From: Orientallactaga sibirica
Lineage: Eukaryota; Chordata; Mammalia; Rodentia; Dipodidae
Direction of reading: 5' to 3'
Length of the DNA: 64,000 nt
Assembly: GCA_036365145.1 (NCBI GenBank)
Contig: JAEOAD010001365.1
Span: 6,484,501-6,548,500 of the forward strand
The notes beneath the pieces are model-generated. The model was not told the origin of the DNA. It worked only from the letters and a program-made list of their open reading frames with translations, and did not search any database. Both the position numbers and the translations under genes were made by a program. Below are positions 55,430 to 64,000 of this stretch, in pieces. Position 1 is the first letter of the stretch. Each line of letters opens with the position of its first letter.

Positions 55430-55865
55430 AGTTGATGAAGTTCGCAAAGCGGCTTATCCCTCAAAGGTACTTGTGCCAAAGGCTTGTCCCCCATGGTGAG
55501 TGTTCAGACGGTAAAATCCTGAATCTCTCAGACCTGGTGGATGGTAATTAGGTCACAGGGCTCCATTCCCGGCAAAGGATTAATGATGGTCTCCTGGTGT
55601 GGATGGACACTCACAGGAGTGAATTAGCTCTGGGAAGGGTGGATTACCCCAAAGCAAGGCCACCCCATGTGCCTGTAGCTATCTCTCTTCTTGCTTCACC
55701 ACCATGCTGTGAACACAGCCAAGGAGTCCTGGCCAGGATGCTATTGCCCCATGTTGTTCAGCCCCTCCAGCCAACCAGAATTGTGAAGCAAGTGAACTCT
55801 TTACTTTATAAGTGATCCATCCTGGAGCATTTGGTTATAGCAGCCATGTTCACACAAATAGACTG
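55430..55865 (+). mobile_element. MaLR (MST/MLT1-type) LTR
   Basis: GGTGGATGGTAATTAGGTCA, CTCCATTCCCGGCAAAGGAT, GAATTAGCTCTGGGAAGGGT, ACTTTATAAGTGATCCATCC and GGTTATAGCAGCCATGTTCA follow the usual LTR order. Confidence 0.7.
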
Positions 55866-55933
55866 CCTCCCTTTCCCATAAGGCACATGTCCTAACTCAT
55901 AAAACACGAGCGTCTGAGGAATTTGTTTTCCAT

Positions 55934-56045
55934 TAATTAATTCATTCATCCACCCATTCCATGCACTGAAGACCCACCAGTATGAAGTACCAGTGAGGAC
56001 TTGGGCATCCACTGGCCGGCACAGCAAACAACATCTTCACCTGTA
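55934..56045 (-). mobile_element. L2-like 3' end, reverse strand
   Basis: ATTAATTCATTCATCCACCC and the following degraded block resemble the complement of the L2 3' terminus. It is weak and strongly diverged. Confidence 0.35.
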
Positions 56046-56067
56046 GAGGGTGACAAAACCAGGGGCC

Positions 56068-56212
56068 GGGAAGATGACTCGGTTGTTAAAAATCACTTGC
56101 TAGCAAAGCCTGCAGGCCCAGGTCCAATTCCCAAGCCACCCTTGTAAGCCACATCTCAAGCATCTCACAGCCTCACATACATTTGCATCAGCAAAAGGTG
56201 CCAGTGAGACAC

Positions 56213-56246
<34 letters not shown>

Positions 56247-56275
56247 TGCAAGCAAATAAATAATTTTTTAAAAGA
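56068..56275 (+). mobile_element. B2-superfamily SINE, CA-tailed subfamily
   Basis: GCCGGGAAGATGACTCGGTT, AGGTCCAATTCCCAAGCCAC, CACACGCGCGCACACAC and AAATAAATAA. It shares the layout of 8470-8652. Confidence 0.78.
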
Positions 56276-56292
56276 AGAAAAAGAAAAGATAT

Positions 56293-56489
56293 GGGCTGGA
56301 GAGATGGCTTAGCAGTTAGGTAGCTCACCTGCAAAGCCTGAGGACCCAGGTTCGATTCCCCAGGACTCACATAAGTCAGATGCACAGGTGGAGCATGCAC
56401 CTGGAGTTTGTTTGCAGTGGCTGGAGGCACTGGTGCACCCATTCTCTCTCTCTCTCTCTCTCTCGAATAAATACATAATTTTAAAAAAG
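56293..56489 (+). mobile_element. B2-superfamily (DIP-like) SINE
   Basis: Head GGGCTGGAGAGATGGCTTAG, B box GGTTCGATTCC, GCACAGGTGGAGCATGCACC, CT tract, AAATACATAA tail. Confidence 0.95.
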
Positions 56490-56999
56490 ATAGGGACAAA
56501 CCCCTGGGGACGGACTAAACAGAAAGTGGCGGGAGACAACTTGAAGACAGGAAAGACTCGAGTCTTAAATGAGGAGGAACACACTTAGCACACTTAGGGA
56601 AAGGCTCTCTGGGATGTCAGTTGAGCAGAAACCTAAGAAGGAAGGGACCGGATCAACGTGTGTGTGTGTGTGTGTGTGCTGTAGGAAGCAGAGGGTACAG
56701 CCGGTGCAACTGCCCCGAGAATGGATCCTGACAGCCTTTGCACACACAGGAGCCAGGGTGATCAGGGTTAGGGTCCTGAGGCAACAAGACTCGAAGTCAG
56801 GGGCATAACTGTGGGGCCACATCTTGTGCCCCAGGGAGCCCCTCAGGAAAGATCCAACGTGACATGGGCATCAATCCGTTGGAAACTGCTGAGATAGGAA
56901 TAGGGGACAAGGCAGGAGACAAGCAGTAAGCCTGTTTTGATGTGCATGACACAGCCCAAGTGGGGACAGGTTCCAGGCACATTTTTAGAGCATTTTTAT
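56490..56999. other. Unique sequence with a (GT)n tract
   Basis: A GT tract lies at 56658-56679. Nothing else is recognised. Confidence 0.45.
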
Positions 57000-57229
57000 G
57001 TATGTATGTATGTATGTATGTATGTATGTATGTATGTATGTATGTATGAAAGACAGGGGGCAGATAGAGAGAAAGAATGGGCACACCATGGCCTCTAGCC
57101 AATGCAAACGAGAACTCCAGACACATGCACCCCCTTGTCCATCTGGTTTATGTAGGCACTGGGGGATTCAACCTGTGTCCTTAGCCTTGGCAGGCCAGCA
57201 CCTTAACTGCTAAGCCATCTCTCCAGCCT
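57000..57229 (-). mobile_element. B2-superfamily SINE, reverse strand, with (TATG)n at its tail
   Basis: Twelve TATG units (57000-57048) replace the usual tail. Then GAAAGAATGGGCACACCATG, GCCAATGCAAACGAGAACTC and CTAAGCCATCTCTCCAGCC. The tetranucleotide array probably arose in the A-rich tail. Confidence 0.93.
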
Positions 57230-58760
57230 TCCAGACACATTTTGATGGCAGTCTACAGCTCTATTGCTGGAATGATAAGGTGGGAAGCCAACGGAGAGGC
57301 CAAGAAGGAGATCAAAATGTTCCCCTCGAGTGGCAGGGTGGAGCTATAATGGTCAGAGGGGCAAAGGCTACAGGCTGAGGGAGGGGACGAGACTGCCTCG
57401 GGTTTCGGGCCCTGACCACCTTGGAGAAGTAGGGACTCGCTGAGAACCTCTGGACTTCAGAAGCCAACAAGGCAGCATCAGGGCCACCGGCCTGCTGACT
57501 CTCTCTCAGCGCCTGGGACGCGTGGCCTCCTCACCCTGGTCCCCCCTACAGTAACGGCCAAACCAGGTCAGTCTAGCACGGAGCCAGGCAGGGAGACACT
57601 CTACCCATACAATTCTTCCCGAAATCTCTGGAAAATGCAGATGTATAAAGCACTTCCCCCCCCCCAAAAGCCTCCCTCCACAGGGATTATTTTTAAAGAC
57701 ATTTAAGAACTATGAAAACGGGACTGGGGATTATACTTTTCCAACAAAACATGCCTTCGGGTTTCTCACAAACAAGACAGAGTGGCCACTGCTGGACATC
57801 TGGTAGCCAGGAGGTCTTGTCTGCGTTGGCACCGTGCAAAGCACGTCCCCAGGGCAGGGTGTGTCGGGGGGGACAGCGAGCCTGGTCCATCAGGCTATCC
57901 CAACCACCCAGGAAAACTGTCTCCTCTTAAACACCGCTGACGGATGGCCTGAGCCCAGCCTGGACTTTGTTCCTGCTAAATACCACTTACGCCTGCATTA
58001 TGAACTCCTTCCTCAGGCAGGTACAGCTGCTGTACTTACAGCTTTTATACACAGCAAATTGCCCAAAACACCCAAATAAATACAGGGAGCCTATTTGTTC
58101 TGCCTGCCTAAGGGCTAGTTAAAAGGCAGTGGGAATAACTGACTCTCTGGTTCACACCAGCAGGGGAAATGGACGCTGCTAGCCCAAGCCGGGAAGTTCA
58201 TGGTGAGCCAGCTTTGATTACTAAAGGTTTCCGTTCAAGTGCAGAAGCCAGAAACTTATTTTTAATCTTCTGTTTCAAGGAGTGTGCCTGTGAATTGAAG
58301 GGCACTGTACTCCAGCTAGAAAACCCACTGAAAATGCTCTAGTTACAAAGCCAATGAATCAAGCCGAGGAGACGCTTTGAAACAGAGTCGAAGATATATA
58401 AGAACCGGAGTCGTCTCGGGCGATGCTGTGCAGGTCCCAGCTTCTGAATCACTATAGTGATGCCTCTAAGTCAGATGGACCCTCTATCTGGGTCTGACAC
58501 CCCCACTCCCAAGGGTGGTATCTGCCCAACCTTGACACCCCAGGTCTCATGGTCTGCTGCTCCCCACCACAGCTCTGTGTTTGTCCTAACTTCCGGCGAT
58601 GTCAGGTTTCAGACACAAGCTTACTTTACCATGCTGCTGGTGGGAAGGTGCTGGTTTTGAGAGCTTGCCTGTTAAAAGCTATTCTGCATAATTTTCAAAG
58701 AAAACGGAGCACTCTTAGGCTCACATTTTCCTTCCTTCTGTCCTTCCTCCCTTCTTTCAT
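57230..58760. other. Unique sequence with a possible regulatory block
   Basis: Poly-C is present near 57656-57665. The part 57930-58440 is repeat-free and has the look of a non-coding element (CTTTTATACACAGCAAATTG, GCTTTGATTACTAAAGGTTT, ATATATAAGAACCGGAG). No gene is supported. Confidence 0.4.
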
Positions 58761-58796
58761 CCTTTGAGTTATTTATCACCCCTGCTCTAGCCAGTG

Positions 58797-58900
58797 GCAT
58801 CTCCTTGCTCTGTAGCCCAGGCTGGCCTAGACCTTGCAATCCTGCCTCGATATCCCACGTGCTGAGATGACAAGTGTGTGCCACTGTGCCCAGCTTGGGC
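58797..58900 (-). mobile_element. B1-like SINE, reverse strand
   Basis: CTGTAGCCCAGGCTGGCCTA and GTGTGTGCCACTGTGCCCAG. It is diverged. Confidence 0.75.
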
Positions 58901-59259
58901 TCAGATCCCATCTGATATAGATGGTTGGATGCATGTTTGAAGCATGCATTTTCCCCATACTTCTTACAGCACAGAGAGGCCACGACCCCTTTCTGCTGCC
59001 TGCGCCTGGTGGTCTGACCTGAGGTGGGATGATGCAGGACGGAGCCCTGCAGAAAGGTCTGGCGCTCACCCATGATGATCTGTCTATACAAGATGGACGT
59101 GTCCATTGTGGTTGGGAGGGGACTATCCAATCATAGAAACCAGGAGGACTGTGTTACCTGAGTTGAGGGAACCACAAAGATGAGCAAGGGATGGGAGAAG
59201 AAGGGATAAAAGAGTGGAAGAAGGGCCATGAGAGAGGTATGGAATTATAGTCACATATG
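58901..59259. other. Unique sequence, nothing recognised
   Basis: The reverse open frame at 58672-59130 runs through the B1 and is not a gene. Confidence 0.4.
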
Positions 59260-59515
59260 AAAAGTCAGTTCTGGTTTACAGCAGTTCATATTCCACTATA
59301 CAGCTCATGACTATTGAGGGCGTTGATGTTACGCATTTCTCAAAGAATCTACAAGGAAGGATTTTGAATGTTTTACAACAAAGATGACAACTACGGAAGA
59401 AGACAGACATGTACAGCATGGTTTGAACATCACATGTGTTTACGTGTATTTAAAACATCACATGGTGTTCCACAAACATGTTTCGTATCAATTAGGAAAA
59501 AATTTAAAAGTTAAA
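59260..59515 (+). mobile_element. Ancient L1M-like 3' end
   Basis: GTTACGCATTTCTCAAAGAA, GGATTTTGAATGTTTTACAA, TAAAACATCACATGGTGTTC and the end near CAATTAGGAAAAAATTT follow a well-known mammalian L1 3' region. Confidence 0.55.
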
Positions 59516-60429
59516 AATCTAACAATGTCTAGTTGCTTCATTCTTGGGGTTAAATATTGTTTTTTTATTTAATCTAGAATTCCTAAACTTACCAAACCAC
59601 CCCTCCTCCACCCCCAAAATATGTTCCATGCTCATCTTCAAATCTGACTAAAAATTCTTCCTACAGATGAACATGATATTCTGAATGTCACCGTAGAAGA
59701 CTATAAATGCCGTTATTTTCTATTTATCACAAATATTGTCTGGTGCTCTGTATCCAAAGAATGCTCTTGATTAGGAAGACCCTTCCTTTTGTTCCTCGTT
59801 TCTAAAAATATAAAGACGATCATGAAAAAAAAAATAAAATAAAATCCTAGTACAGGTGACATGAGTCTTTCCCATCAGACATGTAAATTTATTTATTTAT
59901 TTTTTTGCCAGAATTGAGGTAGCATCTTAGTATGAGGACTCAAAAAGAATAATTAAAGATCTACATGGACACAAATCTGCCCGAGGGAGGACCTTTTATG
60001 TTGTTTTGCATTCTGTGTGTCATTCAAAAGGTTTGCAACTGGGAAATGATGTTGAACTAAAATAAGACAAGAACACATTGAGTGAAATTATACCCTGTCC
60101 GACGAGTTGACACCCCCTTTAGACAGCTCACCACGACAGCTCTGCAGCCACCGCTGGTGCACATGGGGGTGACATTTAGACTGTGCAGCATGGTGCGGGA
60201 GAGAAGCAATGTCTATGGAGCAGGGAGTACACACACTGAGCTCCGGATGGCAGGAGAGGCCAGAGTCACCTGAGAGCTGCCACTGACCACATGGATGCCA
60301 CAGCCCAGTAGTCCCCTGGCTGTGCCAGACCCTATGTGCTTTGTTCAGTTTTGACCCTATTAATGCTGGTTTTCGTTGCTGGTGTTATTTTATGTCCTGT
60401 TGTTTTCTTTTGAGTCTATGTGTTAGTTT
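59516..60429. other. AT-rich unique sequence
   Basis: There are A/T-rich low-complexity runs at 59826-59843 and 59885-59906. No gene is recognised. Confidence 0.45.
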
Positions 60430-61250
60430 TAATAGGTGCTCATTCCACAACCCCAGTGAATGCCAGAAACCAAAGGTACTACCAAGGACTGCACAGACTG
60501 TTTCCCCATATACACAGCTACCATGAAGGCTAATTTATAAATTAGGTAAGATTAGCAATAATAACTACTATAAGCTGCACAATTTTAACAACATACTGTC
60601 ACAACATTGAAAGGACTCTCCTGTCTGTCTCTCTCTCTTGCTCTCTCTCCATCCCACTATCCTATCCCCATTTTCCTTTTTCTGATGATGATCTGAGATG
60701 TTCCACCACCTGTGTAATCAGATGAAGTGGGCTGACCGACACAAGCCGGGTGTCACATTGCACTGCGTGCCTGAACACCAGCACTGAGGCCCTGCAGTTG
60801 GCAGTGTGATAAGAAGAATAGCTAATAAGTGACTGATGGGCAGACAGCGCACCCAGCCTGCATATGCTGGACAAAGGCACGAGTCACATCCTGAGTGGAC
60901 ACCGTGAGACGGTACGATGCCATCATGCTAGCCCCAAATGGCATGCAGCCTACAATGCTTAATTGTTTCTGGAGTTTTTCATTTAATTTTTATTGCTTTA
61001 TTTATTTATTTATGAGAGAAAGAGAGAATGGGCACACCAGGGCTGCCAGCCCCTGCAAATGAACTCCACATGCATACACCTTATGCATCTGACTTATGTG
61101 GGTCCTGGGGAATTGAACCTGGGTCCTGAGGCTTTGTAGGCAAGCGAGCACTTTAACTGCTTAGCCATCTCTCCAGCCCTCATTTAATATCTTGGAACCA
61201 TAGTTGACCACAGGTCACTGAACTACAGAAAGTGAAATGGCGACAAATGG
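60430..61250 (+). mobile_element. Tigger-like DNA transposon, split by a SINE
   Basis: The left part includes TAATTTATAAATTAGGTAAG, TTAACAACATACTGTCACAA and GATGATGATCTGAGATGTTC. After the SINE, the right end CATTTAATATCTTGGAACCA plus TAGTTGACCACAGGTCACTG resembles the terminal inverted repeat region of a Tigger element. No transposase frame is left, so this is a fossil. The strand is arbitrary. Confidence 0.6.
60988..61179 (-). mobile_element. B2-superfamily (DIP-like) SINE inside the Tigger-like element
   Basis: Body GAGAATGGGCACACCAGGGC, CCCTGCAAATGAACTCCACA, GCTTAGCCATCTCTCCAGCC. It is flanked by the 9-bp duplication TCATTTAAT at 60979-60987 and 61180-61188. It is clearly younger than its host. 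Confidence 0.95.
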
Positions 61251-61251
61251 G

Positions 61252-61253
61252 AT

Positions 61254-61298
<45 letters not shown>

Positions 61299-61321
61299 CA
61301 CATACACACACACACACACAT

Positions 61322-61356
<35 letters not shown>

Positions 61357-61360
61357 AAAT
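61252..61360 (+). repeat. (TACATA)n, (CA)n and (TA)n microsatellite
   Basis: Hexanucleotide-like TACATA repeats to about 61305, then a CA tract, then TA repeats to 61357. A GT tract follows at 61435-61459. Confidence 0.96.
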
Positions 61361-61507
61361 TTTTTATGAGCCAGATCACAATAAGAGGAATGCACTTGAC
61401 TTTGTGAGCTTTAGGCTTCACTACTGCTGCCAGGTGTGTGTGTGTGTGTGTGTGTGTGTGCATACATACATATATCTGGCTTATTCATGTCATTCACTGG
61501 CATCTTT

Positions 61508-61640
61508 AGACATCCATTCATTCCACAAATATTTGTTGAATACCTACTATATGGCAGAAATTATTCTAGATACCAGAAATACAACATACAGCAAAGCAAA
61601 CAAAACTTTACTCATGGAATTCCCTTTCCTGAAGGGTAAG
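61508..61640 (-). mobile_element. L2-like 3' end, reverse strand
   Basis: ATTCATTCCACAAATATTTG, TTGAATACCTACTATATGGC and AGATACCAGAAATACAACAT are the complement of the L2 3' terminus. Confidence 0.65.
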
Positions 61641-61650
61641 ACCTTAAACC

Positions 61651-61652
61651 AT

Positions 61653-61682
<30 letters not shown>
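61651..61682 (+). repeat. (GA)n microsatellite
   Basis: A GA tract of about 15 units with a GGGA extension. Confidence 0.95.
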
Positions 61683-61686
<4 letters not shown>

Positions 61687-61931
61687 AGGAGGAAGAATTG
61701 GTCCGTTATGTTTATATGCTAGGAAAGTGCTGTAGGGGAAGAAGGGGAAGAGTGAAGACCATGGGGAAGATGAGGACAGATCACAGGGGAGGGGTGCACT
61801 TGACTTTGCTATTGATGTCCCTGCCTATGTCTCCCTCAGAGTTCTCTCCATGGAATAACATGGATGAAAGGTAAGTGTGTTGGTTCCAACGAAGACCATC
61901 CAATCTTCTGCAGGGATCTGGAACTTTGCCT

Positions 61932-62135
61932 GACACTGGGGAGGGAGAGGACTCTAGACCTCCAGCAGCTGTATCTAGCACTGGGATGGTGTCCATAAGA
62001 CACTGCAAACAGTCATGAAAGAGGAAAGGCAAAGACACTGGGGAGGGAGAGGACTCTAGACCTGCAGGAGCTGTATCTAGCACTGGGATGGTGTCCATAA
62101 GACACTGCAAACAGTCATGAAAGAGGAAAGGCAAA
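61932..62135 (+). repeat. 102-bp tandem duplication
   Basis: Unit 1 is 61932-62033 and unit 2 is 62034-62135. Both start GACACTGGGGAGGGAGAGGA and end GAAAGAGGAAAGGCAAA. Only two differences are visible (CTCCAGCAG against CTGCAGGAG). The length is a multiple of three, which keeps a reverse open frame (61781-62320) intact with a repeated peptide. There is no independent sign of coding. Confidence 0.97.
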
Positions 62136-62406
62136 GACGGTCCATCCCTGGAGTTCAAAAGAAGGCATTGCTTATAGTCCCAAGGCAAGGGGAGTAGTGT
62201 GTGAATTCTAGCTGCTCCACACAGAACTTGACCCTGACTCCTGCTCCCTAACACAAGCAACCACACCTCCTCACTGTAACATTCAAGGTCCCAGGCCTCT
62301 CTCCAGCCCACCTTCCTCAAGTCCAGTTCCTTAGCAAATGTCTTTACTAATACTGATTGCTTTTTAAAAAGTTAACAAAAACATAACAATATATAAAAAA
62401 AAAAGA
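62136..62406. other. Unique sequence, nothing recognised
   Basis: A short interval between the duplication and a SINE. It ends in an A-rich run. Confidence 0.4.
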
Positions 62407-62632
62407 GGGGCTGGAGAGATGGCTTAGTGGTTAAGGCACTTGCCTGCAAAGCCTAAGGACCCATATTCAACTCTCCAGATCCCACATAAACCAGATGCAC
62501 AAAGGTGAGGCAAGCACAAGGTCGCACATGCCCACTAGGTGGCGCAAGGGTCTGGAGTTAACTGCAGTGGCTGAGGCCCTGGCACACCATTTTCTCTCTC
62601 TCTCTCCTTGCAAATAAGTAATTTTTTTTAAT
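62407..62632 (+). mobile_element. B2-superfamily SINE with a consensus CTCF-like insertion
   Basis: The head and B-box region are normal. An insertion relative to the common form (GAGGCAAGCACAAGGTCGCA) is followed by CCACTAGGTGGCGC (62532-62545), then GGGTCTGGAGTTAACTGCAG. Its internal insertion differs in sequence from the one at 20690 and 35763. Confidence 0.94.
62532..62545 (+). promoter_or_regulatory. CTCF core-like motif inside a SINE
   Basis: CCACTAGGTGGCGC matches the vertebrate CTCF core at every position, with an intact CpG. Binding is inferred from the motif. Confidence 0.55.
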
Positions 62633-62694
62633 TCAAAAACTAAAATGAATGAAAGAAAGAATGGCAGGCTATACAAAGGAAACTTGACAGGCTG

Positions 62695-63015
62695 GGGATG
62701 GCTGAGTGAGGAAGAGCATTTCCTGTGCAAGCATGAGGACCTGAGCTCAATCTCCAGTACTCACGTAGAAAACCAGGCATGGACCTGCATGCCTACAACC
62801 TAGCACTGAGGGGTAGAGGAAGGAGGATCACTGGGACACTGATCAGCCAGCCTGATGGAAAACCAGCTGGCTCCAGGCTCAGAGAGAGATTCCGCTGTCC
62901 CAGAGAAATAAGGAGAGCCATGGAGGAGGATGCCCACGTAGTCCTCTGGCCTGTGTGTGTGTACACATGAGGCACATGCATCTGCACACACATATGCACA
63001 CACATGCTACACACA
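62695..63015 (+). mobile_element. B4/RSINE-like composite SINE
   Basis: CAGGCTGGGGATGGCTGAGT, TGTGCAAGCATGAGGACCTG, CAGGCATGGACCTGCATGCC, GCTGGCTCCAGGCTCAGAGA, GTCCTCTGGCCTGTGTGTG and a CA/CG-rich end. This is the usual order of a tRNA-like head joined to a B1-like part. Confidence 0.75.
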
Positions 63016-63459
63016 ACCAAACAAAAGAAAAGTTAACATCCTTAAGAAAATAATGTTTTGAAAAATAACCAAAATCTCACAAAGATGTAATGGAAGCAAA
63101 TTGTCCTCAAAGAAAGAAATTTTATCTTCAGGTTTAAGTAGCCTATTAAGTCTTAGGAAACCCAGAGAAGTATTTTCAACATCAATATTCTTTTAAAAAC
63201 CCTATGAATATTGTATTAAACAAAAATAGATAATCAGAACAGTTTCAGGGTTATATTAAAATACAGAGCTCTGAATATGAAAGTATTTAAAACATTACCA
63301 CACAATAAAGCTCAGAAAACAGCAGAAGATAAACAAACAAAAGAAAAGTGAAAGAAAATTTAACATACAATCACAGAAATAGAGCCGAGGTTTTTTTTTT
63401 TATTTTTATTTATTTATTTTTATTTTTTAATATTAGTAAGAAACTAATCTGACTGCCAA
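63016..63459. other. AT-rich unique sequence
   Basis: Low-complexity T/A run at 63391-63432. No gene or repeat family is recognised. Confidence 0.4.
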
Positions 63460-63640
63460 TTTGGATCTTGAATGCCCTCCCCCGCCCCCGCCCCCCCAGA
63501 CAGACAGAGATGTTCAAGCCTTGGTCCCCATGGTGATATCGTTCGAAAGTGGTAGGAGGCGGTAAAGCCCAGAAAGGTGTCTTCCGGTCTTTGGGGACAA
63601 ACCCTGTTACAAGATAGCAAGACTTTCCTTTCGTCTTCTT
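63460..63640 (+). mobile_element. MaLR-like LTR fragment
   Basis: GTTCAAGCCTTGGTCCCCAT, GGTGATATCGTTCGAAAGTG and GGAGGCGGTAAAGCCCAGAA match the 5' part of MLT1/MST LTRs. A poly-C run precedes it. The 3' part is missing. Confidence 0.5.
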
Positions 63641-64000
63641 CCTCTTTTTTCTTTTTTTTTTTAAAAATTATTTCTGTCTCCCACCATGAAATGTTGCCTC
63701 CTTACGGGCTCAGAGAACAGGGATCAAGTGATCACAGACTGGACCCTCTGCATCTGCGAGTCAACCTCACTCTTCCTGAGCTGCTTATCTCAGGTATTTT
63801 CTCAGAGTGACAGGAAAGCTGACACACTGACCTGTTCCTATTCAAAGAAAACATGCTTTCCACTAGAGGCACAGCTAATGTAATGGCTCCATTCATTCCT
63901 TGGTTGCTAAAAAACAAAGCAACACACAATGTTACATATATGGAATTCACTAGACAAAATGACTCAGGAAGGGTAAGAGTAATATTATCATGACTGGAAA
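63641..64000. other. Unique sequence to the window edge
   Basis: There is a T-run at 63646-63662. Nothing else is recognised. Confidence 0.4.

Noticed and set aside
61781..62320. 179-codon reverse frame with a repeated peptide
   Set aside because: The repeat is explained by the 102-bp DNA duplication, and nothing else suggests translation. It is kept only as a finding to check.

Overview
This is a window of mammalian, rodent-type nuclear DNA and almost entirely non-coding. No complete protein gene, tRNA, rRNA or CpG-island promoter can be supported. The longest open frames are either microsatellite artefacts (4397-5404) or stop-poor GC-rich stretches with no recognisable domain (44883-45806). 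Two short segments with good splice-like borders (7486-7539 on + and 50353-50452 on -) are the only exon-like items, and both are weak.

The lineage is read from the repeats. About two dozen copies of a B2-superfamily, tRNA-derived SINE are present (head GGGCTGGAGAGATGGCTTAG, pol III A and B boxes, CT-rich 3' part, A-rich tail). Rodent B1 elements, ID elements, B4/RSINE-like composites, rodent-type L1 3' UTRs and ERVL-MaLR LTRs accompany them. The B2-like SINE is not murid B2; it best fits my recollection of the DIP family of jerboas and jumping mice (Dipodoidea). That assignment is inference and other non-murid rodents are not excluded. Older layers are MIR, L2, L1M-like pieces, a Tigger-like DNA transposon and a CR1/L3-like reverse transcriptase fossil.

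Layout: 0-9 kb is mixed GC-rich unique sequence and SINEs with a 650-bp polypyrimidine microsatellite (4.55-5.20 kb). 9.7-12.1 kb is an AT-rich stretch with no recognised repeat, a candidate conserved non-coding block. 13.5-18.9 kb holds forward MaLR elements and an L1 3' UTR. 22.4-26.5 kb is a cluster of reverse-strand MaLR copies. 27.6-31 kb is unique AT-rich sequence containing a possible solo LTR with a 40-bp triplication. 33.1-33.4 kb is the CR1/L3 fossil. 34.87-35.70 kb is a near-identical 417-bp tandem duplication. 42.4-43.3 kb is a nested reverse LTR. 43.3-47.6 kb and 49-53.8 kb are GC-rich and SINE-free. 60.4-61.25 kb is a Tigger-like transposon split by a SINE with a target-site duplication. 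61.93-62.14 kb is a 102-bp tandem duplication.

No gene pathway can be described. The most interesting functional idea is that subfamilies of the B2-like SINE carry good matches to the CTCF core motif (clearest at 62532-62545 and 35886-35899). A separate, non-SINE CTCF-like site lies at 7516-7530. If bound, these would be architectural sites seeded by a lineage-specific retroposon.
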